Positions 41,856 to 49,545 of a stretch of DNA of 50,979 nt are shown here, one piece after another. Each line of letters begins with the position of its first letter. Position 1 is the first letter of the stretch. The position numbers and the translations under genes were made by a program. Location of the stretch: assembly GCF_021502675.1 (NCBI RefSeq), contig NZ_JAKFHA010000029.1, forward strand, positions 53,844 to 104,822, read 5' to 3'. The notes beneath the pieces are model-generated. The model was not told the origin of the DNA. It was given only the letters and a program-made list of their open reading frames with translations, and ran no database searches. Origin of the DNA: Yinghuangia soli. GTDB lineage: Bacteria; Actinomycetota; Actinomycetes; Streptomycetales; Streptomycetaceae.

Positions 41856-41909
41856 CCCGGCCCCGGCCCCGGCCCCGGCCTTGGACTCGGTCCGGGACCC
41901 GGGGCCGGG
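41856..41909. terminator. Bidirectional terminator with CCCCGG repeats
   Basis: CCCGGCCCCGG (41856-41866) pairs with CCGGGGCCGGG (41899-41909) around a loop that contains further CCCCGG units, between the convergent ATPase and LysR genes. Confidence 0.5.
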
Positions 41910-41921
41910 CCGGGCGGTGCT

Positions 41922-42827
41922 TCAGGCCTGCGCGGGGGAGGGCGCGGTCATCTCGCGTATCGCCTCGACGTAGGCGCGCATCCGGGCGTTCTCCGCGGCG
42001 GTCCGCCACACGAGCGCATGCTGCAAGTACGGGGTGTCCTTCGCCGGCACGTACCGCACGTCCGGGCGCTGGTAGTACTCGAGGAGCTGCGCGTCGCCGA
42101 TCGCGACGCACTCGCCGGCCGCGACCAGCGCGAGGATCTCCTGGTAGGTGCCGCACACTTGCTCGGTGCGGGCGATCGGCACGCCGGCCGAGGACCGGGC
42201 CGGATGGTACGGAGTCAGCCACGACTCGGGGACCTCGGGGACGATCGCCGGGAAGCGCTCCCCGGCGATGTCGTCGTACGCCAGCTCGGCCCGCTCGGCC
42301 AGTGGCGAGCGCACCGGGACCGCGATGTGGATCGGCGAGTCCAGCACCACCGGGCCGACCGTGATGTCCGGCTCGTCGAGCGGGATGAGCGTCACCTGCA
42401 TGTCCAGCCGGCCGTCCCGCAGCGGGTGGATGTAGTCGCGCAGCTGGACCTCGTGCACCTCGACCGCGCAGTCCGGATGGCGCTCCCGGAACAGCGCCGC
42501 GGCCTTGTGCGCGTGCAGGCCCGACTGCACGCCGAGGAACCCCACCCGCAGGACGCCCTCGATGCCGCGCGCGGCACTGGCGGCGCGCGACACCGCCTCC
42601 TGGATCGCGTCGAAGTGCGGCCGGAGGTCGGCGTACAGCTGACTGCCCAGCGGGGTGAGCGCGACGCGGCGGCTGGTCCGCTCGAACAGCGGACCGCCCA
42701 GCCGGCGCTCGACCTTCTTCAGCGTCTGGCTCACCATCGCGCCGGACAGATGCAGCCGCTCGGCGGTGCGGCCGAAGTGCAGCTCTTCGGCAAGCGTCAG
42801 GAAGATCTCCATCTCGTGGCGTTCCAC
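41922..42827 (-). CDS. LysR family transcriptional regulator
   Basis: The protein has 301 residues. The N-terminal HTH (MEIFLTLAEELHFGRTAERLHLSGAMVSQTLKKVERRLGGPLFERTSRRVALTPLG) matches the family closely, followed by the two-lobed effector domain (GVLRVGFLGVQSGLHAHKAA, DMQVTLIPLDEPDI, LVAAGECVAIGDAQ). The start is GTG, because AAGG lies eight bases upstream. It shares its upstream region with a divergent LuxR gene, and probably regulates itself and a neighbour through T-N11-A sites. Confidence 0.88.
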   Translation of the reverse strand: MERHEMEIFLTLAEELHFGRTAERLHLSGAMVSQTLKKVERRLGGPLFERTSRRVALTPLGSQLYADLRPHFDAIQEAVSRAASAARGIEGVLRVGFLGVQSGLHAHKAAALFRERHPDCAVEVHEVQLRDYIHPLRDGRLDMQVTLIPLDEPDITVGPVVLDSPIHIAVPVRSPLAERAELAYDDIAGERFPAIVPEVPESWLTPYHPARSSAGVPIARTEQVCGTYQEILALVAAGECVAIGDAQLLEYYQRPDVRYVPAKDTPYLQHALVWRTAAENARMRAYVEAIREMTAPSPAQA

Positions 42828-42848
42828 GGCCCCGCCTTCCCCGCTTTG

Positions 42849-42863
42849 TTCATCGGCAGTGAA
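42849..42863. promoter_or_regulatory. LysR-type T-N11-A site (TTCA-N7-TGAA)
   Basis: A 15-bp site with perfect 4-bp arms, 21 bp before the LysR start, followed by ATGATCAT. Two CGCTGAA copies at 42874-42880 and 42944-42950 may be part of the same regulatory region. The 270-bp gap holds no further gene. Confidence 0.4.
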
Positions 42864-43098
42864 TGATCATCACCGCTGAAACCTCCCCGACCACGGAGTT
42901 CTCCCCGCGCCCCCGGCCTCACCCTAACGCGGACGCTCAGCAGCGCTGAATGGTCAGTCCATTGCGCGCGAAATGTGCCGCAAACCGATCCCCCGGGATC
43001 GATAAGCCGGGGTGAACGCCGCTTCTCCAGGCTGTCCTTGATGGCCTGGGGCGGGGCTGCCGATCATGGACAAGTCATCCACGAGGGGGAGTCTTGTC

Positions 43099-44286
43099 AT
43101 GACAAATGCTGTTTCTGCTGCTGCTTCTGTGCGTACGGGAACCGGAGTCGGAACCGGGCCCGGCAGAATGCGCAGCCGAGCCCGCGGCGCGGAGACCGCG
43201 GCCGACATCGGCATCGCGCTGACCGCCGCCGACCGGTTCCTCGACGCCGAGCAGGCGTTCGCCCGCGGCCTGGCCGACGCCGAACGGGACGGCGTGCTGT
43301 GGGCGGTGCCGCTGCTGCGCAGCTACCGGGCGCAGATGTGGTTCGCGGCCGGCCGGCTGCCGCTCGCCGCCAAGGAGGCCGCCGCCGCATTGCGCATCTG
43401 CGACGACTTCGGGATGCGCCCGATGTCGGTGCTCGCCCGCGCGGTCCTGGCCCGCATCGCGGTGGCCTGCGACGACCTCCCGGCGGCGGGTGCGTACCTC
43501 CTGCCCGCCCGGCGGCTGGCGGACCGCGGCGTGCAGAGCGAGGTCGACGAACTCCTGCTGGCCGAGATGCTGCTCGCCCACGCCACCCGGCGGCCCGGGC
43601 ACGCGCTGCGCACCGGCGACCGCATCTACCGGGAACTGCCGGAGCGCTGCTGGCTGCTGGGCTACGACCCGGCCATCGCCACGGACCTGGTCCGCATCGC
43701 GCAGATGGGAGAACGCCCCGAGTATGCGGCCCGCGCCGCGCAGGCGGCCGCCGCGCTCGCCGCGCACAACCCGCGCGTCCCGTCCGCGCAGGCCGCGGCC
43801 GCGCACGCCGGGGCGCTGCGCTCCGGGCGGCCGGAGGACCACCGCGCGGCCATCGACGCCTGCCGCCGGGCACCCCGCCCGCTCATGCTGGCCGCAGCGC
43901 TGGCGGACGCGGCGCGGGCCGAAAGCAACGAGGCCGCGGCCGCGACCTATTGGGCCGAGGCGTACGACATCGCGGATGCGGCCGGGGCCAAGCGCATCGC
44001 CGCGGATGCCCGCGACGCGCTGCGCGTGATCGAGGGGCGCCGCCGCCCTGCGGCCCGTCCGGAGGCCGGGGGATGGCACGCCGTCACGGTTTCCGAGATG
44101 CGGGTCGTACGGCTGGTCGCGGGCGGCATGACCAACCGTCAGGTGGCGCAGCAGCTCTACCTGTCGCCGCATACCGTCGACGCGCACCTGCGCCGGGTCT
44201 TCGCCAAGCTCGGCGTGCGCAACCGCGCCGACCTGGCACGTGCGTGCGCGGCCCGGGGCTCGGCAGGCGGCAGTTCGGTGGCCTGA
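43099..44286 (+). CDS. LuxR-type regulator with helical-repeat N-terminus
   Basis: The protein has 395 residues. The C-terminal LuxR HTH is clear (VSEMRVVRLVAGGMTNRQVAQQLYLSPHTVDAHLRRVFAKLGVRNRADL). The middle (about 50-320) is an Ala-rich helical array like the TPR region of LAL regulators, but the N-terminal ATPase of that family, some 500 residues, is absent, with no Walker motif. It could be a truncated LAL or a distinct helical-repeat regulator. ATG 43099 has GGGGGAG seven bases upstream; the ATG at 43066 lacks one. The first 20 codons use several A/T-ending codons unlike the rest. Confidence 0.8.
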   Translation: MTNAVSAAASVRTGTGVGTGPGRMRSRARGAETAADIGIALTAADRFLDAEQAFARGLADAERDGVLWAVPLLRSYRAQMWFAAGRLPLAAKEAAAALRICDDFGMRPMSVLARAVLARIAVACDDLPAAGAYLLPARRLADRGVQSEVDELLLAEMLLAHATRRPGHALRTGDRIYRELPERCWLLGYDPAIATDLVRIAQMGERPEYAARAAQAAAALAAHNPRVPSAQAAAAHAGALRSGRPEDHRAAIDACRRAPRPLMLAAALADAARAESNEAAAATYWAEAYDIADAAGAKRIAADARDALRVIEGRRRPAARPEAGGWHAVTVSEMRVVRLVAGGMTNRQVAQQLYLSPHTVDAHLRRVFAKLGVRNRADLARACAARGSAGGSSVA

Positions 44287-44294
44287 GGCGGCAG

Positions 44295-44313
44295 GGCGCG
44301 GCGGGGCCGCGCC
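44295..44313 (+). terminator. Hairpin after the LuxR-type gene
   Basis: GGCGCGGC pairs with GCCGCGCC around a 3-nt loop, nine bases past the stop. Confidence 0.5.
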
Positions 44314-44323
44314 TTCGTCCCCG

Positions 44324-44351
44324 GCCGATACGGATAGCTATCCGTATCGGC
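44324..44351. promoter_or_regulatory. 28-bp perfect palindrome before the TetR gene
   Basis: The left half GCCGATACGGATAG is mirrored exactly by CTATCCGTATCGGC. It lies 46 bp upstream of the TetR start, where a repressor would block its own promoter. A perfect 28-bp operator is unusual and suggests high-affinity dimer or dimer-pair binding. Confidence 0.7.
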
Positions 44352-44397
44352 TAGGATGGCGGCGGCGCACTCAGTCCGCAGGGAAAGGCCGGCGACC

Positions 44398-45042
44398 ATG
44401 AGCGAATCCGGACCCGTCGAGCTGTCCCTCGGCGCCGCCTCCGCGCCCGAACGGGCCGATGCGGTCCGCAGCCGCGCCAAGATCCTGGCGGCCGCGGCCG
44501 AACTGGTCGCCGAGAAGGGCCCCGACGCGCTGACCATGAACGCCGTCGCGCATGCCGCGGGCATCGGGGTCGGCACGGTATATCGGCGCTTCGGCGATGT
44601 CGGGCAGCTGCTGTCCGCACTGCTCGACGCACGCGAGCGGCAGTTCCAGGCGGATTTCATGAGCGGCCCGCCGCCGCTCGGCCCGGGCGCCCCGCCCGCG
44701 GAGCGGCTGCGCGCGTTCCTGCACGCCGTCGTGGACCGGGTCGTGGCGCAGCACGACATCCTGCTGGCCATCGAAATCGCCGACCCGTGCGCGCGCTACG
44801 CGCGCAAGCCGTACCGCGTCATGCACATGCACGTGGCGATGCTGCTCGCCGAACTGCGCCCGGAAGCCGACGCCGGGCCGGTCGCGGACCTGCTGCTTGC
44901 GCCGGCCTCGCCCAGCCTGGTGCAGCACTTGCACCGCGACTGCGGGCTGCCGGTCGCGCGCATCAAGCAGGCCGTCGACGACGTGCTCGGACTGTACGGA
45001 TGGGCTGGGCCGGATGAGCCGAGAACGGAGACGGCCGGCTGA
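44398..45042 (+). CDS. TetR family transcriptional regulator
   Basis: A 214-residue repressor with HTH at about 45-75 (LTMNAVAHAAGIGVGTVYRRFGDVGQL), a helical ligand-binding domain, and a C-terminal segment (RIKQAVDDVLGLYGWAG). ATG 44398 is preceded by GGAAAGG. It is almost certainly autoregulated through the 28-bp palindrome upstream; no efflux or enzyme gene lies beside it, so its other targets are elsewhere. Confidence 0.87.
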   Translation: MSESGPVELSLGAASAPERADAVRSRAKILAAAAELVAEKGPDALTMNAVAHAAGIGVGTVYRRFGDVGQLLSALLDARERQFQADFMSGPPPLGPGAPPAERLRAFLHAVVDRVVAQHDILLAIEIADPCARYARKPYRVMHMHVAMLLAELRPEADAGPVADLLLAPASPSLVQHLHRDCGLPVARIKQAVDDVLGLYGWAGPDEPRTETAG

Positions 45043-45066
45043 CACGTCCCGACTTGTGCGGCGCGT

Positions 45067-45747
45067 TCAGTCGGCCGGCAGGACGGCGATGGCGCACACG
45101 GCGATGCCGCCCGCCGCCGCCCACTGCCCGTCCAGAAAGTCGAAAGGCCGGTCCGCGACCAGCAGGCGGGCCCGGAACGTCCTTGCCTCGGGGTCGAATT
45201 CGACGTCCGCGTCCTCGAACCCGAGCCAGCGCCCGGTGACCGGGAACCACGCCTTGTAGACGGCCTCTTTCGCGCTGAACAGCAGGCGGTCCCAGCACAC
45301 TTCGGGAAATTGCGCGGAGTACGCGGCGAGCCTGGCGCGCTCCTCGTCCGAGGAGGTCATGCGCAGCACCCCGTCCGGCAGCGGGAGGGCGGGCTCGGCG
45401 TCGATGCCTATCGTCCGCACCTCGTCCCGCCGTGCGACGGCCGCGGCGCGGTAGCCCGCGCAGTGGGTCATGCTGCCGACCACGCCGTCCGGCCAGGCGG
45501 GCGCGCCGCGTTCGCCCGGCAGCAGCGGCGCGGGCGGGACGCCGAGTCGGGCCATCGCCGCCCGCGCGCAGTGCCGCACCGTGGTGAACTCGCGGCGGCG
45601 CTTGTCGACCGCCTTCGCGATCCGGGCCTCTTCCTCCGGAAACAGCACGGCGCCCGCGGGGTCGGCACCGAACCACTCCTCGGCACGGACCTGCGCGGGC
45701 AGCACGGACGCCAGCAGCGCCCCCGCCGGTACGCGGAGTTCGGTCAC
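45067..45747 (-). CDS. 4'-phosphopantetheinyl transferase (Sfp/EntD type)
   Basis: A 226-residue transferase. The Mg2+- and CoA-binding motifs are IGIDAEPALPLP near 122 and FSAKEAVYKAWFP near 163, with the family's GSMTHCAGYRAAAVARRD upstream. It converts apo carrier proteins of fatty acid, polyketide or non-ribosomal peptide synthases to the holo form. EntD-type members often serve siderophore synthetases; no synthetase is in view. The start is GTG 45747, after AGGG. A TetR gene converges on its 3' end. Confidence 0.88.
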   Translation of the reverse strand: MTELRVPAGALLASVLPAQVRAEEWFGADPAGAVLFPEEEARIAKAVDKRRREFTTVRHCARAAMARLGVPPAPLLPGERGAPAWPDGVVGSMTHCAGYRAAAVARRDEVRTIGIDAEPALPLPDGVLRMTSSDEERARLAAYSAQFPEVCWDRLLFSAKEAVYKAWFPVTGRWLGFEDADVEFDPEARTFRARLLVADRPFDFLDGQWAAAGGIAVCAIAVLPAD

Positions 45748-45962
45748 CCGGCCGACCCTACCGGTGGGCACCCCGGGCGCTTCGGGCCAGTGCCGCCCAC
45801 CGGCAGGCCCGGCTGCGGACGCGGACCGGCGGCATCCGCCAGGGGTGTCGAACTGACGCGGATGCCGCCGGGACCCCCCTGAGGCCGTCTACCCGCGGGG
45901 GAGAGGCGGGGAGACGCAGGGGGTGGGGGCCGGAGAGCCACGGGGGAGCCCTCCGGCGCGTG

Positions 45963-45980
45963 GCCGCCCCGAGGGGCGGC
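45963..45980 (-). terminator. Hairpin after hbpS
   Basis: GCCGCCCC and GGGGCGGC face each other across two bases, seven bases after the hbpS stop on the minus strand; the stem is probably shorter in practice because of the tight loop. Confidence 0.4.
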
Positions 45981-45986
45981 GCCGGG

Positions 45987-46556
45987 TCACTTGCCCAGCG
46001 CGGCCACGCCCGCCTGCGCGAACTGCTCGTCCAGGTCGCCGCTCGGCGCGCCCGCGACGCCGATGCCCGCGATGGGCGCGCCCTTCAGCTGCACCGGGGC
46101 GCCGCCGCCGAGGAACAGCGTGCCCGGGATGTCCTTCAGGTTCGGGGTCTGGGCCAGGCGGCCGACCAGCACCGAGGTCGGCGCGTTCCAGGACACCGCG
46201 GTGAACGCCTTCTTCTCCGCCGACTCGTACGACTGCGGGCCGGCGCCGTCGCCGCGCAGCGTCACGATGGTGTTGCCGTTGCGGTCCACGACCGCCACGG
46301 TCACTCGCTGGTTCGCCGCCTCCGCGGCGTCCAGGGCGGCCTGCGCGGCCTTGGTCGCGGCGTCGATGGTCAGGTGGTCGGAGGCGAAGGTGTCCTTGTT
46401 CTTGACCTCGCCCTTCGCCGCGGCGGCGGCCGGCGCGGCCTGCGGGGCCGAGTCGCCGGGGGAGGCCGCGGCCACCGCACCGAAGGCGCCGGCGCCCACC
46501 GCGACGAGAGCGGCGGAACCGGTCAGGACACGGGTGCGCAGCGAGAGGTTCTTCAT
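45987..46556 (-). CDS. hbpS: HbpS-like extracellular haem-binding sensor protein
   Basis: A 189-residue secreted protein. A Sec signal with an Ala-rich region is followed by the GlcG/HbpS domain: HLTIDAATKAAQAALDAAEAANQRVTVAVVDRNGNTIVTLRGDGAGPQSYESAEKKAFTAVSWN and GTLFLGGGAPVQLKGAPIAGIGVAGAPSGDLDEQFAQAG. The match to HbpS of Streptomyces reticuli is very close as I remember it. HbpS degrades or binds haem, and forms an octamer that interacts with the sensor kinase SenS. The genes for SenS and SenR lie divergently next to it here. ATG 46556 follows CTGGAG. Confidence 0.88.
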   Translation of the reverse strand: MKNLSLRTRVLTGSAALVAVGAGAFGAVAAASPGDSAPQAAPAAAAAKGEVKNKDTFASDHLTIDAATKAAQAALDAAEAANQRVTVAVVDRNGNTIVTLRGDGAGPQSYESAEKKAFTAVSWNAPTSVLVGRLAQTPNLKDIPGTLFLGGGAPVQLKGAPIAGIGVAGAPSGDLDEQFAQAGVAALGK

Positions 46557-46580
46557 GGGGATCGTCTCCAGGTCTCGAAG

Positions 46581-46598
46581 GTGCTCTTTCGGGAGCAC
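46581..46598. promoter_or_regulatory. Inverted repeat GTGCTC-N6-GAGCAC
   Basis: Perfect 6-bp arms, 25 bp upstream of hbpS. A second repeat, CCTCGG-N5-CCGAGG, follows at 46605-46621, and the palindrome ACCGATCGGT is at 46681-46690 near senS. SenR or the haem response may act on these; this is inferred from context. Confidence 0.4.
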
Positions 46599-46727
46599 TT
46601 CGATCCTCGGCTCGCCCGAGGCCTCCGAGGGTCCCCGGAGTGGATGCGGCCGCGCGGCATGATGGACGACGCCGGGGTCAACCGATCGGTCGATGGCGCA
46701 CCCCGGATCCCGGGATACAAAGCAAGG

Positions 46728-48041
46728 ATGGACGTGGAACCAGTGCGCCGGCCGCGCGACGAGGCGGAGACCGGCACCGGATGGATGGACGCCGCGATGT
46801 CGGTGTCCTTCGTGGTGCTGCTGGTCGGCGCCATGGCCCGCTTCCTCATCCGGCACCCGGGCGCCGCCGACACCCCCTGGGTCGTGGCGCTCACCTCCGC
46901 GGTCGCCCTGGCGTACGTGGTCCGGCCCGGCACCGACGGCGACGGCCCGGCCGGCCGGTGGACCAAGGTGTGGCTGGGCTGCTTCACGTGCGCCTGGGTG
47001 GTGCTCGTGGTGATGGCGCCGAGCTTCGCGTGGAGTGCGGTGCCCATCGTCTACACCGCGCTGCGGCTGCTCTCCGAACGCGCCGCGCTCGTGCTCATCG
47101 GGCTGCTCACCGTGATCGTGGTGGCCGCGCAGGTCCGGATCAGCGGCGCCGACCCGCTGCTCATCCTGGGCCCGCCCGCGGTGGCCGGCCTGGCGTCCGC
47201 CGTGTTCCTGCACATGCAGCGCCAGTCCGCCCGGCAGCGGCGGCTCATCGACGACCTCATCCGCACCCGCGCCGGGCTGGCCGCCAGCGAGCGCCGGGCC
47301 GGCACGCTGGCCGAGCGCGAGCGGCTGTCGATGGAGATCCACGACACCCTCGCGCAAGGCCTGTCCAGCCAGCGGATGCTGCTGCAGGCCGCCGACCGGG
47401 TCTGGGACGCCGATCCCGACGCGGCCCGCCGGCACGTCGGCACCGCGTCCGGCATCGCGGAGCGCAACCTGGCCGAGGCGCGCCGATTCGTGCACGACCT
47501 CGCGCCCGCGGACCTCGCCGACGGCGGCGGCCTGCCCGCGGCGCTGCAGTCGCTCGCCGACCGCGAGTCGGCCAACGCCGACGGGCTCGTGGTGCGCTTC
47601 CGGACCGACGGGCGCCCCACCCCGCTGCCTGCCGCGGTCGAAGCCGCGCTGCTGCGCATCGCCCAGGGGGCGGCCGCGAACATCCGCGAGCACGCCCGGG
47701 CCACCGAGGCGACGCTCACGCTCAGCTTCCTCGGCGACGAGGTCGTCCTGGACGTCGCGGACAACGGACGCGGGTTCACCCCGCAGGCGCGCGGCGGCAC
47801 ACGCGTCGGCTCGGAGGCAGGGGGGCCGGCGTCCGCGGCGGGGGAGGACGCGCCGCGCAGCCCCGGGCAGCCCCGCCCGGCCGGGCCGTCCGACCGCGGG
47901 CACGGCATCCCCGCGATGCAGGCCCGGATCCGCCAGCTCGGCGGCACCCTCACCGTCGAGTCGGCGGCCGGCGACGGGACCGTCGTCTCCGCGGCGGTGC
48001 CGCTCCCGGGCGCGGACACCCGGCGCCCCGGGACCGGTTGA
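46728..48041 (+). CDS. senS: Sensor histidine kinase SenS-like
   Basis: The 437-residue membrane kinase has about five hydrophobic helices in residues 20-165, a HisKA_3 dimerisation domain with the phospho-acceptor His in SMEIHDTLAQGLSSQRMLL, and an HATPase domain (AANIREHARATEATLTL, DVADNGRGF, HGIPAMQARIRQLGGTLTVES). In S. reticuli SenS autophosphorylates in response to HbpS and haem or oxidative stress. The start at 46728 lacks a spaced ribosome site; GTG 46734, six bases later, has AAGGA before it and may be the true start. senR follows after 113 bp. Confidence 0.85.
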   Translation: MDVEPVRRPRDEAETGTGWMDAAMSVSFVVLLVGAMARFLIRHPGAADTPWVVALTSAVALAYVVRPGTDGDGPAGRWTKVWLGCFTCAWVVLVVMAPSFAWSAVPIVYTALRLLSERAALVLIGLLTVIVVAAQVRISGADPLLILGPPAVAGLASAVFLHMQRQSARQRRLIDDLIRTRAGLAASERRAGTLAERERLSMEIHDTLAQGLSSQRMLLQAADRVWDADPDAARRHVGTASGIAERNLAEARRFVHDLAPADLADGGGLPAALQSLADRESANADGLVVRFRTDGRPTPLPAAVEAALLRIAQGAAANIREHARATEATLTLSFLGDEVVLDVADNGRGFTPQARGGTRVGSEAGGPASAAGEDAPRSPGQPRPAGPSDRGHGIPAMQARIRQLGGTLTVESAAGDGTVVSAAVPLPGADTRRPGTG

Positions 48042-48101
48042 ACCGCGGCGCACCGCCGCACCGGACGTGCACGAGCAGCAGAAGCCGAAGAAGCACGACC
48101 A

Positions 48102-48128
48102 GCAGAAGAAGCAGAAGAAGCAGAAGAA
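48102..48128 (+). repeat. Purine-rich tandem repeat GCAGAAGAA x3
   Basis: Three exact 9-bp copies at 48102, 48111 and 48120, preceded by degenerate relatives (GCAGAAGCCGAAGAAGC). They lie in the leader between senS and senR and end just before the AAGGAG ribosome site of senR. The strand is nearly all purine. Confidence 0.85.
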
Positions 48129-48154
48129 GCGGAACGAGCGAAGGAGAAGCCGGC

Positions 48155-48808
48155 ATGGCGACACCGACCCCGGGATCCGGCGGAGCCGACGTCCGCGTCC
48201 TGCTCTGCGACGACCACACCGTGGTCCGCGCCGGGCTGCTCGCGCTGCTCGCCAGCGCCCCCGGCATCGAGGTCGTGGGCGAGGCCGCGACCGGCGAGGA
48301 AGCCCTCGCCGCCGCCGCCAAGCTGCGCCCCGACGTCGTCCTGATGGACCTGCACCTCGGCAGCGGCATGGACGGCATCGAGACCACCCGCCGGGTGGTC
48401 GCCGAAGTCCCGGGCACCCGCGTCCTCGTGCTCACCACCTACGACACGGACGCCGACGTCACCCGGGCGGTCGAGGCCGGCGCCACCGGATATCTGCTCA
48501 AGGCCGAGCGCCCCGAGGAGCTCTTCGCGGCAATCCGGGCCGCCGCCGAGGGCCGCGCCGCACTGTCCGCGCCGGTGGCCAACCGGGTGATGGAGCGCAT
48601 GCGCAGCCCGCGCGCCGCACTCACCGACCGGGAGCTCGACATCCTCGGCCAACTCGCGCACGGCCTGGGCAACCGCGAGATCGCCCGCGCGCTGTTCATC
48701 AGCGAGGCGACGGTCAAGACCCACCTGGTGCGCATCTACAACAAGCTCGGCGTGGACACCCGGGCCGGCGCGGTCGCGGTGGCCAAGGAGCAGCGCCTGC
48801 TGCCCTGA
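48155..48808 (+). CDS. senR: Response regulator SenR-like (NarL/LuxR family)
   Basis: The protein has 217 residues. The receiver domain has the acidic pair in LLCDDHTVVRAG, the phospho-acceptor Asp in VVLMDLHLG, Thr in VLVLTTYDTD and Lys in YLLKAERPEE. The C-terminal LuxR HTH is LTDRELDILGQLAHGLGNREIARALFISEATVKTHLVRIYNKLGV. SenR of S. reticuli controls hbpS and the furS-cpeB catalase-peroxidase genes; this orthologue likely does the former. The ATG at 48155 follows AAGGAG. Confidence 0.88.
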   Translation: MATPTPGSGGADVRVLLCDDHTVVRAGLLALLASAPGIEVVGEAATGEEALAAAAKLRPDVVLMDLHLGSGMDGIETTRRVVAEVPGTRVLVLTTYDTDADVTRAVEAGATGYLLKAERPEELFAAIRAAAEGRAALSAPVANRVMERMRSPRAALTDRELDILGQLAHGLGNREIARALFISEATVKTHLVRIYNKLGVDTRAGAVAVAKEQRLLP

Positions 48809-48906
48809 ACGTCCCCCGAACGGCCGCCGGACGCTTCCGAGGCCGCCCCGGGCAGGCCCGCGACGGCGTCCGCCGACAGGACCGAACCGGCCGGAAAGCC
48901 GACAAT

Positions 48907-49398
48907 ATGACCATGAGTTCGAGCGACCCCGCCTACGAGGCCTTCGAGTCGACCACCGTCATCGCCGCGCCGCCCGAGCGCGTCTGGCAGGCCCTCACCG
49001 ACCCGGAGCTGATCCCCGCCTACTTCGACGACAGCGGCCCCGAATCGGACTGGCAGGTCGGCTCGGCGGTCCTGTGGCGCATGGAGCCGGGCGCCGAACC
49101 GCGCGACGCCGGGCAGGTCGTGCTGGCCGCCGACCCGCCCCGGCTGCTCGCGTACACCTGGCATACGTACGAGCCGGAAATCGTGGAGATGTTCGGGTGG
49201 GACGACGCCCGCGCCGAAGAGGCCCGCAAGGAGCCGCTCACCCAGGTGGTCTTCCGCCTCGCCGCGGTCGACGGCGGCACCGAACTGTCCCTGGTCCACG
49301 AGGGGTTCGTACCCGGCAGCGAGATGCTCGCGGCGGTGCGCACCGGCTGGCCGGAGATCATCGCCGGGCTCAAGGCGACCGCCGAGGCCGCGCCCTGA
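48907..49398 (+). CDS. SRPBCC/AHSA1 domain protein
   Basis: A 163-residue START-like protein. The N-terminus FESTTVIAAPPERVWQALTDPELIPAYF, the middle VVLAADPPRLLAYTW and the C-terminal TELSLVHEGFVPGSEMLAAVRTGWPEIIAGLK fit the AHSA1 group. These bind hydrophobic ligands or modulate ATPases; no function is known for this member. The ATG at 48907 follows GGAAAG; the ATG at 48913 is an alternative. It is 98 bp downstream of senR. Confidence 0.8.
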   Translation: MTMSSSDPAYEAFESTTVIAAPPERVWQALTDPELIPAYFDDSGPESDWQVGSAVLWRMEPGAEPRDAGQVVLAADPPRLLAYTWHTYEPEIVEMFGWDDARAEEARKEPLTQVVFRLAAVDGGTELSLVHEGFVPGSEMLAAVRTGWPEIIAGLKATAEAAP

Positions 49399-49464
49399 GC
49401 GGCCGCCCTCGCCCTGCTTCACCCGAATGCGCGCACACGTCCTGCGCTCTGCGTGGGATAGATG

Positions 49465-49505
49465 GACAGGAGCCCGGTTACTGCCCCGGGCCCGCTGCTC
49501 CTGTC
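49465..49505 (+). promoter_or_regulatory. Leader hairpin of the PP2C gene
   Basis: GACAGGAGC (49465-49473) pairs perfectly with GCTCCTGTC (49497-49505) over a GC-rich loop, shortly before the chosen start. It may be an RNA leader or transcription attenuator. Its presence argues against the longer start at 49462. Confidence 0.35.
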
Positions 49506-49545
49506 GCCGGCCAGAAAGACCCTGTACGTGAACGACGGTGACAGC

